A stretch of DNA of 28,103 nt, taken from contig NW_009242977.1 in NCBI RefSeq assembly GCF_000388065.1, positions 1,574,022-1,602,124 of the forward strand, in the 5' to 3' direction. The DNA is from Fonticula alba (taxonomy: Eukaryota > Opisthokonta > Rotosphaerida > Fonticulaceae). The translations under genes were made by a program, and so were the position numbers. The notes below the pieces were generated by a model, which was not told where the DNA came from, ran no database searches, and worked only from the letters and a program-made list of their open reading frames with translations. Below are positions 18,567 through 28,103 of the stretch, in pieces; position 1 is the stretch's first letter, and the number at the start of each line of letters is the position of its first letter.

Positions 18567-20407
18567 TTAGATGACAAGGGAGATGTTACGCTGAGCGTTG
18601 CCATTGTAATCATATGCCGGCGAGGAGGGGATCTGCGGCATGATGTCCGAGGGTGGGTGCTGGACCGGCTCGTCGGCGCCGCCGCTGCCCATCGGATCCA
18701 ACGGGAAGTCGATGGAGGCATTGGGCGGCGGTGTGGAGGAGTTGTATCCCCCGCCGCCGGAGCCCCTGCCATTGGCGGTGCCATCCTTGCTACCACCGAT
18801 GCCGAAGCGGCGGAAAAGGTTCCACCGAGAGGGCTTGGCATCCAGGCGGTCGCGCAGGCCCTTGCCAAAGTTCCGCGCGCAGAGAACCGACGTCACCAGA
18901 CTCAGGAAGATCATGACCAGACTGAGGGCCGCGAAGAAGGACAAGAACTTGCCGGACCCCTCGTACTTGGGGTACTGTGAGGGCGAGTGGATCCGGACAA
19001 TCTTGTAGGTGAAATAGCAGACCGCCAGCAGGAGGCCCAGGAACCAAAAGGCCATGACGTAACGGTTTTCATAGCGGACCTGCGAAGGGGGGGAGAAGGA
19101 GGAGGGGGAGGAGGAGGAGGAGGAGGAGGAGGAGGAGGAGGGGATGATGTAGATGGGAGGTGGTTAGATACAGGGGGGGGGGAAGTCGGGCAACAGGCCA
19201 GAGGGTGGTGGTAGGGCTGGGCGAGATTCGTACCGCGTAGAAGGCCAGCAGGAGAGCCACGAAGAGGCCCGGAATGGCGAAAATGGTCAGGGCAAACTCG
19301 ACGTTTTTGATGCGCACAAGGACCAGGAACTGCAGGCCGAATGCGATGAAGAAGAAGAAGTCCAACTTCAGCAAGACGATGAAGGTCTGGTACAGGCGGA
19401 AGATGGACTGGATGGCTGGGTCGGCCCCCACACGGCGGTAGTTGGCCCAGTCGAACTGCGAATAGAGCCGGTAAGCCCAGTAGGCATAGAAAATGGCCAG
19501 CAAAGCCAGGATGATAATGGTGGACAGGAGCGGCGGGAAGAGGTGCGTCTGGAAGTTGATCTTCGTCGGGTCGACAAGCAGGTTGTCATTGTCCAGGGCG
19601 ATCATATATGCCTCACGGATTTGGAAGAACTGGAATACACTGAAAGTGAAGAGACACACGACGAAGATCGAGTGTGCGATCACCTGGATGACATTTTGGT
19701 TGAGGGCCTATAGCGGAGAGGGGGGGGGGGGGGAGGGGGGGGGGGAGGCGAAGGGAGGGCCCCCCACCCAGGAAGCCAGGCGGCCCCCGCATGGGACGGC
19801 CCCCACCATTATCCCCTACCAAGAAAACGCAGACCGGAGCGTCTGCCCCAGCATGCGGGACCGGAATTCCACCGGGGCGTTCGCTCCTCCCTGCACCGTC
19901 GCTGGGGAAAGAAATCAGACGCCTCCAGCGCTGGGAGGGCAGGGAAGAAGTGAGTGCGTGGCGCCTTGGGGGGGTTAAAACAGGCGGCCCGGTGCGGCAG
20001 GCGAAACACTGGAGGGGGATGACCAACGAACCGCATCGACAGCCAAGTACACTTGGAACACTTGGGAGAAGCAGAAGATGAAGAGATACAGGACAATGCT
20101 CTTGCCGCTGCCCTCGTTGACATTGTTGTCGCTGGTGTCGATGAGCTTGGCGAAATGGACTCCAATCACCGCCTCCAGGGCGACGATAAGCACCATCTGC
20201 AGCAGACTGACCGAAATCCAGGTCCAGCGCTGGGACGGCAGCTGGAGGGAGCAGGGGGGGGGGGGGGGACAGAGGGGCAGGCGTAAGGCGGACGCATGGG
20301 CCGAAGGACACAGGCCGGTTGAGCGGGGGAGGCAGCACTGGGTGATGAGGATCGCGCGAACGCACCCATTTCGTTGACTTCGCCGTGGCGATCACGTCGC
20401 GGGACAT
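18567..20407 (-). CDS. UPF0658-type Golgi membrane protein
   Basis: Multi-pass membrane protein resembling the fungal UPF0658 Golgi apparatus family (S. pombe C1952.10c type), whose function is unknown. Exons (minus strand): 20407-20366, 20241-20032, 19707-19234, 19079-18567; all joins are phase 0, giving 412 aa. Family-like landmarks are QRWTWISVSLLQMVLIVALE (18-37), LAVDA (80-84) running straight into ALNQNVIQVIAHSI, and VRYENRYVMAFWF. I count eight hydrophobic segments, roughly at 22-44, 62-82, 91-113, 141-163, 192-214, 222-243, 250-270 and 287-309, then a Gly/Ser/Pro/Asn-rich tail of about 100 residues. There is no signal peptide; the first helix serves as anchor. Donors are GTGCGT, GTTCGT and GTACGA. 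The structure is well supported by phase; the family name rests on remembered motifs. Confidence 0.85.
19107..19140. repeat. (GGA)n microsatellite in UPF0658 intron 3
   Basis: About eleven GGA triplets on the + strand, so a (TCC)n polypyrimidine tract on the sense strand shortly before the acceptor at 19080. It may act as the pyrimidine tract of the intron. Confidence 0.9.
19708..20031 (-). other. UPF0658 intron 2 (324 nt)
   Basis: Donor GTTCGT after GATGCG, acceptor TATAG ending at 19708. On the + strand it carries G14 and G11 runs (19720-19733, 19735-19745), so C-tracts on the sense strand beside the acceptor. No coding content seen. Confidence 0.85.
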
Positions 20408-21394
20408 TGCGAATTGAGGAGGGGGGATCGGGCGACCGGTGGTGCACGCTCAAAACGGGCAGCAAGAGGGAACTGCAAGCCGAGGGGAAGGAGGGGTGCC
20501 TCTCTTGCGCCGACAAGAACCCGGCCGAGAAGCGGAAGCGGGCAGGAGAGAGGGGCGTGCGAGGACCAGTCGAAAGGCGGGGCAACACGGAGAGGAGGAG
20601 GAGGAGGAAGGAAGGAACCCGGGGTAGTAGGGGGCAGGCAGATGGGAGAGACTGCTCTGTTCGGGGAGGCCAGACCCGGAGAATGCGAGGAGGACAATGA
20701 GGAAGTGTGGAAGGGGGGAGGGGGGGGGGGGAACGGGAGCAGCTTGCCTCACCCTCGGGGCGCGAGGCCTCCAAAGCCTCTTTTGGGCCTCCTGGCAGGA
20801 GGGTGGACAGAGGCAGGCGGAGACGAGACGCGGGACGGAAGCGCTGCTCGGGCGAAATTGTGTCCCGGCCTCCTTCACCCGCCCCCCCTTCCCCCTCGTC
20901 CTCTCGGCCCGCCCGAACAAGACGTGAGGAAAAACGGGAGTCTGGGCCCCTCGAAGGGATGGGGGAAGGGGGGCCGGGGCGCGATCGCTCCGGATCCCCG
21001 GCTCTATGGGTGTCGCACGCGCGGCCAACTATGGGCGCGCCTTTTCCGGCGTCTCCGCCCCGGACGCCGGCATTGTCACAAGGACGGCCGTGCACCGAGA
21101 CCCGAGGTGCGGAACTCGCGGGGGCATCCGGCCGGAATCTAGCGCTGGGCCTCGGGGTGGAGGGGGGACACGGGGCCCCTTGGCGTCCTTCAGCCCACTG
21201 CGGCTGCGGCTCGCGAGGGAAAGAGTGGCCGGGCTGCGTGGGCCCGGTCGGAATTTTCGTCACAGGCATGGGCCTCCTTCCGGGGCGCCAGAAGAGGAGC
21301 ACCGCCAGCACAGGCGGGGGGGCGGGGGAGGGACGGCAGGCGCCGCACCAAGGGCCCCGAGCAGGAGGACAGGCCTGACGCAAAGAATCCACAC

Positions 21395-21532
21395 CTTAGC
21401 CTCGATGCTCAAAGAGGCAATCAACGCGAAGCCCACCACGGCGCCCCACAAACGGGGTCGGGCTATGGCTGGAAGCTCGGCCGAGAATATGTTCCCCCCC
21501 TCCGGCCTCTGCTTCGCCAGGCCACTAGCCAT
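21395..21532 (-). other. Possible orphan coding exon (hydrophobic)
   Basis: From an ATG at 21532 the frame reaches LWGAVVGFALIASLSIEAK, a membrane-helix-like stretch, then meets GTGTGG at 21394, a weak donor match. Reading on adds a second hydrophobic stretch to 21260. The Trp-to-Glu spacing resembles the first helix of the UPF0658 protein encoded just downstream, but no further exons were found. It may well be chance. Confidence 0.15.
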
Positions 21533-21715
21533 CCCACATCCGCCGGGCCATTACTCGGACCGCCACCCGCCTGGTCGTCCAAAAACGAACCTCCGGAAGT
21601 AGGGGGGGGGGGGATACTCCACCAACAGCCACCAGGCGCAGGGGGCTGGGCACAGGGATCCTGCGCTCGGACCTCGGCGGGAACAATGAAACCTCCCCCC
21701 TCAAAACGGGCGACA

Positions 21716-21741
21716 GGGGGGGGGGGGGGGGGGGGGGGGGG
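21716..21741. repeat. G26 homopolymer
   Basis: Longest homopolymer in the window: twenty-six G. It can form quadruplex DNA and is prone to length error in sequencing. Confidence 0.9.
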
Positions 21742-22249
21742 AGCGCGATGCACCGAACCGGACATACACGCCCCCCGGCACACCCGGGCATCGGAGCGAA
21801 TGCAGATTGGCAATGAACCAGCACACGCCTGAGGGGCCGCTCGGGAGCGACAAGCCGCAAGTCCTGCGGTAGCGACACACCGCTGCCTGGGGACTTGGTG
21901 CTCCGGCGAGGGAAGGGCCCCCCCACGAAGGCCGGGCCTCGCCCTCGGTGCCGATCCTCCCCCGAGCCCCGGGGGGAGGGACGAGAAAAAGCCCAGACAG
22001 CGGTCCACGCGTACCGGCTCCGGGCATCAAAGCCCCGACATATGGGGGATACACCCCCGCCGGGGCATGATTAAGCCTCCGACGCGGGGCAGGCACCGAG
22101 AAGCGAGGCCGTGTGGCAAACAGACATGGACACACACACCCACACGGCCCTGCCCCTCTTGGCCGAGCTCAGCCACCGAACACACAAGCCGTTGACTGAG
22201 ACGAGTGTCAGGCCGGGAGCTCGGTCTGCCTCCGGTGCCCCGTCTGTCG

Positions 22250-22266
22250 CCCCCCCCCCCCCCCCC
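22250..22266. repeat. C17 homopolymer
   Basis: Seventeen consecutive C within the gene-poor stretch. Confidence 0.9.
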
Positions 22267-25160
22267 ACGCCCCGGCCGTCGGGAGAGGGGCGCGCGAGGC
22301 CAGAAAGTCGCCAACTCTGCAGGGACTTGAGCGGGGGAGGTATTCGCCCGCCCCGCCGGGAGAAGGGGGGAGGGGGCCGGCGAGGCAGCGGGGTGGCTGT
22401 GAGTCAGAGGGGCAGCCCGGCGGGAAGGCCTCCGCAAGAGAGAACCGCATGCTGGCTGCCCGTGTCCCAGCGCCAACGAGAGGGGATGAGCCCAAGAAGG
22501 GTACACACGCACACATGGAGCGAGAGGTGCACGCCCACCACCCTACGGGCCTGGTGCCAGCAACAGCCCCACGGCAAGGACCTCTCCAGCTCCTCCGTCT
22601 CCGACGCCGCCGACCCCCGGGGGAAGACCGGGGTCCCGAGCCTGGGCCAGCGACCGCACCACCGCCGGGCTCTCACAAGGGAGCGTACGGCGGCGGAGGA
22701 CTGCATGCGCCGCTCCCCCCCCCCTCCCCCCGGTCCACCTGCATGGGGCATCCACCTCCACGCCCAAGAGCCGAGACACCAGAAAAGGGCGAGGACCGGG
22801 GGGGATGTGCCAATGTGCGGCCGAGATAAAGGCGCGCATGCATGGTCTTCCCGCCCGAGGCCAGCGGACGTTCACCGTGCGGACAATCGGACCGGCGAGC
22901 CGGCCCGACGAGCCACGGGTCTTCGTCAGGCAAGCCGGCTGGAAGCCCTCAAGTGGTCCGACAGGGGGGGGGGGCCGGTTCCCATGAGGGTGCTCCCGTT
23001 ACACCGCTGCGCACAGACACACTGGTTTGAGGGCCCCGCATCGTACCAAGCCGCCTCGTCCTCCCATCGCCTGCCCCCCGGCCCCCCCCCCCCCCCGTCG
23101 GAAAAGCGAATCCAAGAAGCCCAAACAGGCTCCACGGAACCGGCAATGGAAGGTTCAGGGTAACACACACGGGCAGCTACTTGCACCAATTCCCGGAGAT
23201 CGTCCGGGCCGGTGCTTGTCCGGTAACCGGCCAAGAAAACACCCAACCAGGCGCCCCGCTCGCTGACAACATCACACAAGCGCACAGCCAGAGCACGCAC
23301 GGGTCCCGGGGCCTCGGTGGTCCGGGACCCGGAACCCGGACTTCGCCGAAACCGGCGTGCCGAACATTCGCTCCATCTGACGGGGACGGCCGGACGAGCG
23401 AAGTGCTCCGTCGCGCCCTCTTCGCACGGGCGCCGGGCCGGGAGCCGGCAACAAGGCCGGTTTTTGTCCAGGCTTCGGCCTCCCTCGGACCTGGAGCCCC
23501 CCCTCCCCCCGCGCGCGCACGCACGCGTGCGGGAAGCATGGCCGCCGGACGTAACCCCACGAAGGCAACCCCCGCCACATCCGCATCAAATCCAAGCCGA
23601 TGCCCAAATGAGAGTCCATTTAACAGCCATTATTTATATGCCGAATAGCGGGGCGGGACGCGCCGATTGCCAGACGTGGGTGACACACGGGCTGCAAGCT
23701 GTGCCACATGTGTGAATATATCCCTGATGCGCACCGCCACCACAGACAGACAAACACGCACGCACGGACGCACGCACAAGGTTCTGACCGCGGCCCGCGC
23801 CCCGGGGGGGGGAGGGGGGAGGCGCGGAACAGTGGCAGGGGAAGGTCCCCCGAAGGTGGCCGCGTTCTCCGCAGAGCCCGCGCACCGCTGGCTCCGCCGG
23901 CCATGTGTGCCGCTGCGCGCACGCGTGTAAGCTGCTGCTGCCTCCTCTTGGCGCGACAACGGTGCGTGCAGACCATTACTTTGCGCCCGTTCCCCGACGC
24001 CATCTCCCTCGCTGGTGCGAGGACGCGGGAGAAAGCGCGGCGCCCTCCCGGACCGCGTCCCTCTCGCTCTTAGCCTGGGCCGGGGCGGGCACTCGCGCAT
24101 GGGAAGGGGCCGTCCATCACAGCAACCCAAGCGCATTGGTGCCTCATTCGTTGGCATCCAGGTCGCCTTTTGGCGAGAGTCAGGCTTGAACTGGCAGGTG
24201 CACTTTTTATTCGACGCCGGGGCAGTCTTCGTCCCGGATTTGGAGGGGAGACCATGTGACCCAGGGACACGCGGCGCTCCTCCTCTTCCAGTGCTGGAAA
24301 ATATCCCCACACGCGCTATCTGCGTTTGCCCGGCCGATGTGTGGGATTCGTTGGGAGACCGTAACGTGGGCACCATTTTGGGAGTCCCCCGGCGCGGGCC
24401 CGCGTCAGGATGCACTTTCGCTGGCCCCCGGGGGTGCCCAGCCCCGAGTGAGGTGGAGCGTGCAGGCGGTGCCTTGGGCGGCCGCTGTGTCTTTGCACGG
24501 TGCGCGCGGAGCGGCGACACACGAGGGCGACGTCTGAGAGGGACTGCGCGCCATCCGGTCTCCCGAGAGATGGGCCCGGGGGAGCGGGGGAACACACCTG
24601 AAGTTCTGTATATTCTCCTTTTTTTATTCCCTGCTTTGGAGGTCGGGTGCGAGGCCGAGAGAGAACCGCCTCCGAGGCGGGACGGGGCGGGAGGTGGCCC
24701 CAGCGGACAGCTTCTGCTGGAGCAGCCCCAGAGCCTGTGCGCCGTGGTAGAGGCAGGCGACCTGGGGATAGGCCGGCACCAGCACCCGGGTCCGGTCCCG
24801 GCTCCCCAGGACGGGACTTGCCGGCGCTTGGCGGGGCCAAGTCCGCCTGTTGTGCCCATCCGGAGGGCCGCCGCTGGATTGGTTCGTCCTCGGCCGGAGG
24901 GGCCCCCCCCCCGCCAGGCCCGTTGCGCCGGGGAGAGTGTGCAAGGCCCGGCGAGAGAGCGGCCAGGGCCGGGGGGGAGAGTGGGGCAACGGGGGCGGTG
25001 AGGGGGCTCGTGGGCGCGGCCAGGCCTCCTGGCGGGGGCGGGCCGGGACCCCCAGGGGGGGGGGGGATAGGCCTCGTCCCGGGGTCGGCCGGGTGCGGCT
25101 CGGGGGGCGAGGCGAGAGGAAGGCCTCGCCGGCGCGGCCCCCCCTCCCCCCTCCCCGGGA

Positions 25161-26074
25161 ATGAGGGATTTTTTAGCTGACCATGGCACAAACTCAAGCT
25201 CCCAGAGCTGGGGCCTCTAACTTTGCCTTTTCAAGTGATTTCTATCTCCTTTGATAAGTGCAGAATTGAAGTACGCTTTCCCTTCTGCCGCCCTCTCCTC
25301 TCCCCCCCCTTCCTCGCCTTTTTCCCATTCGTCCGCGCACGCACATGCACGCACACACACACACACACACGCGCAGGACGCACTCTCGGCCGGCACCTCC
25401 GCGTGCACTCTCCCCCTCCCCCTCTCGTTCGTGTGTCACCGCCTGGGGGGCGGGGACTGTCGATGGTTGTCCCGGCGCCTCCCTCCCCCCTTCCTTCTGC
25501 CATCCCTACAGACCGTCCCAGGCTCCGCCGCCAGAGGGCGCGCGTTGGGACCGCGCGAGAGGGGGACGTGGGGGACCACCCGCGGCCGTCCCCACCCGTG
25601 TCCGCCCTCGGCCCCCGACATTCCGCTCGCGCTGGGATGAGTATGCCCTCCCGGGCGGGCGGGGGGCGGGGGGTGGACCAAGCGCGCGCGCCGGAACGCC
25701 CACGCACCCATACGTTTGTGTGTGCCCCTCTGCCGGCCCCTGCGTCCTTCCTCCTGGTGAGGAGGAGAGTTCGTAGTGTGTGTGTGTGTGCGCACCGGCG
25801 CTCCGTCGTGTCGGATGCATGTTCCCGAATATGCATCCGTCTGCGGGGACGCTCCAGGGGCAGCGCAAGTGTGCATGCGCGCGTGTGCACCCGTGTGTGT
25901 GTGTGTGTGCACCTGTGTGTATGCCCGGGACGAGGGAGCTAACCTGGCTGCGGCCTCTGCGTCTGGGAACCTCCCTTTTGAGGGCGCCTGCTGACTGACC
26001 CTTTCCCTTGCTTTCTCTCCCCGCCTTCTCCCTCTCCCTCTCTCTCTCTTTCCCGTCCCCGCGCTCTTCACAGA
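25161..26074 (+). promoter_or_regulatory. RPL17 upstream region with probable 5'UTR intron
   Basis: An AT-richer block (25165-25270) stands out from the GC-rich surroundings and is a likely core promoter/first exon area. GTACGC at 25271-25276 matches the donor used in TRM3 intron 2. A pyrimidine-rich run then leads to the acceptor CTTCACAG ending at 26073, one base before the ATG, with CTGAC branch-like sites near 25990. The interval includes CA (25352-25370) and GT (about 25776-25790 and 25892-25908) tracts. The acceptor is persuasive; the donor is a best guess, since GTTCGT also occurs near 25423 and 25769. Confidence 0.5.
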
Positions 26075-26992
26075 ATGGTCCGCTACGCTGTCCAGACCGA
26101 CAACGCCACCACCGCCAAGTCTCGCGGCGCCTACCTGCGTGTTCACTTCAAGAACACCTCGGAGACCGCCAATGCCATCAAGGGCATGTCCCTCCAGAAG
26201 GCTCTGAACTACTACGCCGACGTTAAGGCCAAGAAGCGCTGCATTCCCTTCCGCCGCTTCGATGGCAGCACTGGTCGCACTGGTCAGGCTCTCGAGTTCG
26301 GCGTCACCCACGGTCGCTGGCCCGTCAAGTCTGTCGAGTTCGTCACCACCCTCCTGAAGAACGCCGAGGCCAACGCCGTCGTACGTCTCCTGGCCCTCTC
26401 TCTCTCTCTTCCCTTCGCGCACCCGGTTTGAGAGCCGTCTTGCTCGCTCGCCCGATTACTTACTGACACGTGTCCCCTCCCGTCTCTCTTCCCCCGCCTC
26501 CCTCGCCCGCCCTCGCAGGCCAAGGGTCTCGAGGCTGACAAGCTCTTCGTCAAGCACATCCAGGTCAACCAGGCCCCCAAGACCAGCCGCCGCTCTTTCC
26601 GCGCCCACGGTCGCATTGCCCGTGCGTCCTTCTCCCTATATGCCAGCTGTTGTCATTTATCCCCTTTTTCCGCGCGCGCGCCGCCCTCGCGCACTGCTGT
26701 TGCCCCCCTTCCACGCTCGGCTTCCTTCTCCCGGACCTGACCGACCCACCCTCCCCCCTCGCTTTTCCCGCACACACCTCCCCCTCTGTCACTGCCGCCG
26801 CCGCCACCGTGCACCACACCACCCACAGCCTTCAAGTGCTCTCCCTCTCACGTTGAGGTCGTCCTTGGCGTCAACACCGAGGCCGTCCCCAAGGGTGTCG
26901 AGACCGAGGATGCCCCCGTCGAGCGCGCCACCACCGCCACCGCCATGACCCTCTCTCGCCGCAAGGCCGCCAAGCTCCGCACTGCTCACTAA
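26075..26992 (+). CDS. RPL17: 60S ribosomal protein L17 (uL22)
   Basis: Large-subunit protein whose extended loop lines the peptide exit tunnel. Exons: 26075-26380, 26519-26621, 26829-26992, 190 aa (human 184). Residue by residue it follows the family: [82 protein letters not shown], then SPSHVEVVL; the C-terminal tail is basic and ends TAH. Donors are GTACGT and GTGCGT, and the split codon C|CC gives Pro in the IAPF segment. Codons are strongly C- or T-ending (GCC, GTC, AAG, GGT), as expected for a highly expressed gene. An acceptor-like CAG ends one base before the ATG, so translation probably starts at the head of the second transcript exon. The fungal-like wording of the central block is a useful taxonomic clue. 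Confidence 0.98.
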
Positions 26993-27144
26993 ATGACGCG
27001 TGTGTGCGTGTGTGGCCGCTGCTGAGACTCGTAGGGCTGGGGGGGTCCCCCCGGGGGCGGCTCCTCTCGCGTGTGCCTGTTCTCGCGATGATGGTGCCTG
27101 CCCCTCTCTCTAGCTTGTCGAGTCCGGTTTGGATCTCATACTTC

Positions 27145-27150
27145 TGTAAA
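27145..27150 (+). terminator. Candidate poly(A) signal of RPL17
   Basis: TGTAAA lies 153 nt after the stop codon in a locally AT-rich patch. No AATAAA is nearer. Weak, position-based call. Confidence 0.35.
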
Positions 27151-27835
27151 TGCATTGTTACACATGTTTGCCGTCCGCACACCCTTTTCCCCTCCTTTGC
27201 GCCCTTTCTTTTTTCCGCCCTTGTCATGCTCTCTAGGGTGTGTCTCCTCTTTTTTCGGGCCTTTGGCGCGCGGGGGGGGCCACCATGAGCATTTTTTTGT
27301 CCGCGCGCGCGAGACGAGGGGGGGGGGGGGGACGCGCAGAGGCCGGAGACCACCAGCGCCCCTTGCCCCGGCATTTGGCAACATCAGCCCGGCGAGAGGC
27401 GACCGCGGGGGGAGGGGGGGGGGGGGGGCGGCAGGGGCCTGAAAGGACAGCCGCGCGTCATCGGTGCCGCCTTCTTGTCCCCAACTCCCGGGTCTTCCCC
27501 CTGCTTGCTGGTTCTTCCTGCTTTGCCGTTCCTGCCGCCGGGAGAGGTGCACCATTTCCCGGCTCCAATGCCAGGCGGGAGTCCGTGCGGCCCTCGTTGC
27601 CAGTTCTTCCGCGGCTGGACCGCAGTCCGGGGGGGCTATCAAGGTGGTGATCCACCCCGGGGGGAAAGGCTATCGCTGGGTCGTCCTTTTTTTGCCTGCG
27701 CCACGCCCGGCACCACGGTCGGCCCCCCGGCATCCGAGGATCGCAGATCCGTCCCTGGCAGGTGCTGGACCGGCGTTTCTGCACTCCGCAATCCTCGCAC
27801 GGCCGCCAGCAGCACGGTCCCTGTCCGGGGGACCA

Positions 27836-27841
27836 AATAAA
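27836..27841 (+). terminator. Orphan AATAAA
   Basis: A canonical poly(A) hexamer 844 nt after the RPL17 stop, with no recognised gene directly upstream. It could end a long RPL17 3'UTR or an unrecognised transcript, or be chance. Confidence 0.25.
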
Positions 27842-28103
27842 CTGGCCAGCAGCACCCAATTAACTCACCTCTCGCGGGAGGATCACGCTACACAGGCACG
27901 CGCGAAATCCCAACCGATCAAGCCGACCTGCCTTCGCCACCATGCCTGCCTTTTTTTTTTTTTTTCTGCCCGCCCCCGTTCACCCGCCCTCCAGACACAG
28001 GCGGCCAAAGACCATGGAGGGGGCAGTGTCGTTGAACACACACCACACTCCCGCCTCCTCCTAAAGGCTAGCCATCTTGTCAGCCATCCCCCCCCCCCAT
28101 TCC

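Larger units (their letters stand above)
20408..25160. other. Gene-poor stretch, about 4.8 kb
   Basis: No ORF here matches a family I know, and none has exon-like phase relations with another. The first few hundred nt must include the UPF0658 promoter. It is rich in G- and C-runs: G26 (21716-21741), G-run near 21602, C17 (22250-22266), C15 (23082-23096), G-run near 25057. AT-richer patches lie near 23610-23650, 23700-23730, 24190-24210 and 24600-24640. Long open frames (350 aa at 22111-23163 on +, 519 aa at 23630-25189 on -) are Arg/Pro/Gly/Ala-rich as expected from high GC. One short hydrophobic frame (21395-21532, -) is noted separately. It could also hold non-coding RNA. Confidence 0.5.
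26993..28103. other. RPL17 3' flank, no convincing gene
   Basis: Holds the RPL17 3'UTR and about 0.9 kb of unassigned sequence. Seen: TGTAAA at 27145-27150, G-runs near 27318 and 27418, AATAAA at 27836-27841, a T15 tract at 27951-27965. Open frames (for example 27240-27650 on + and 27458-27859 on -) resemble no family and are typical of GC-rich noise. A neighbouring gene may begin or end beyond 28103. Confidence 0.6.

Noticed and set aside
22111-23163. 350-codon open frame on the + strand
   Set aside because: Reads through CA and C homopolymers and has no recognisable domain or codon bias like the real genes.
22926-23300. Minus-strand frame with a plausible stretch (RLCDVVSERGAWLGVFLAGY)
   Set aside because: About 50 residues look protein-like, but codon use is unbiased, no start or phased neighbour exon was found, and the possible donor GTAGCT is a poor match.
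23630-25189. 519-codon open frame on the - strand in the gene-poor stretch
   Set aside because: Arg/Pro/Gly-rich with mixed codon choice and no motif. A short stretch near 24130-24210 with CTCQFKPDSRQK looked domain-like, but no supporting exons or pattern were found.
27840-27965. T15 tract as a Pol III terminator of a tRNA or other small RNA
   Set aside because: No A-box/B-box pair or cloverleaf could be made from the upstream bases.
20408-28103. tRNA, 5S rRNA, snRNA or SRP RNA in the gene-poor regions
   Set aside because: I scanned by eye for T-loop (GGTTCGA-type), U6 and 5S core strings on the + strand and found none; a covariance-model search would be decisive.

Overview
This is nuclear DNA of a very GC-rich, intron-containing microbial eukaryote. 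Its genes carry short spliceosomal introns, and its introns and spacers hold long C/G homopolymers and CA, GA and GGA microsatellites. The best taxonomic hint is the fungal side of the opisthokonts (Holomycota). The ribosomal protein uL22 reads like fungal versions (IPFRRF...GRT...EFGVT...RWP.KS), and one gene belongs to a Golgi membrane family (UPF0658) that I know chiefly from fungi. A nucleariid-type amoeba such as Fonticula would fit the GC content and intron style. That is an inference, not a proven assignment.

Layout. 54-3926 (+): last exon of clathrin heavy chain, whose 5' part lies outside the window. 4971-8495 (-): LTV1, a 40S ribosome biogenesis factor, four exons. 8496-9648: divergent promoter region. 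9649-15948 (+): a TRM3/TARBP1-type tRNA Gm18 ribose methyltransferase, nine exons. 16141-17445 (-): an unrecognised AT-hook protein, two exons. 18567-20407 (-): UPF0658 Golgi membrane protein, four exons. 20408-25160: about 4.8 kb with no gene I can defend. 25161-26074: upstream region of the next gene, with a probable 5'UTR intron. 26075-26992 (+): ribosomal protein L17/uL22, three coding exons. 26993-28103: 3' flank with no convincing gene.

The genes do not form an operon-like system. They are ordinary housekeeping genes of vesicle traffic (clathrin, UPF0658), ribosome assembly and translation (LTV1, uL22) and tRNA modification (TRM3), plus one possible chromatin protein. LTV1 and TRM3 start divergently from one 1.15-kb spacer. 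TRM3 and the AT-hook gene converge with only 192 nt between their stop codons.

Exon joins were worked out by hand from reading phase, splice signals and remembered family sequences. All 17 complete coding introns found this way share an unusual donor, mostly GT[A/G/T]CG[T/C]. No phage, bacterial operon, CRISPR array, transposon, tRNA or rRNA was seen. The points most worth a second look are the donor consensus, an ATG-only first coding exon in LTV1, two stop-free 3n introns in TRM3 (one splitting the catalytic motif), and the long gene-poor stretch.
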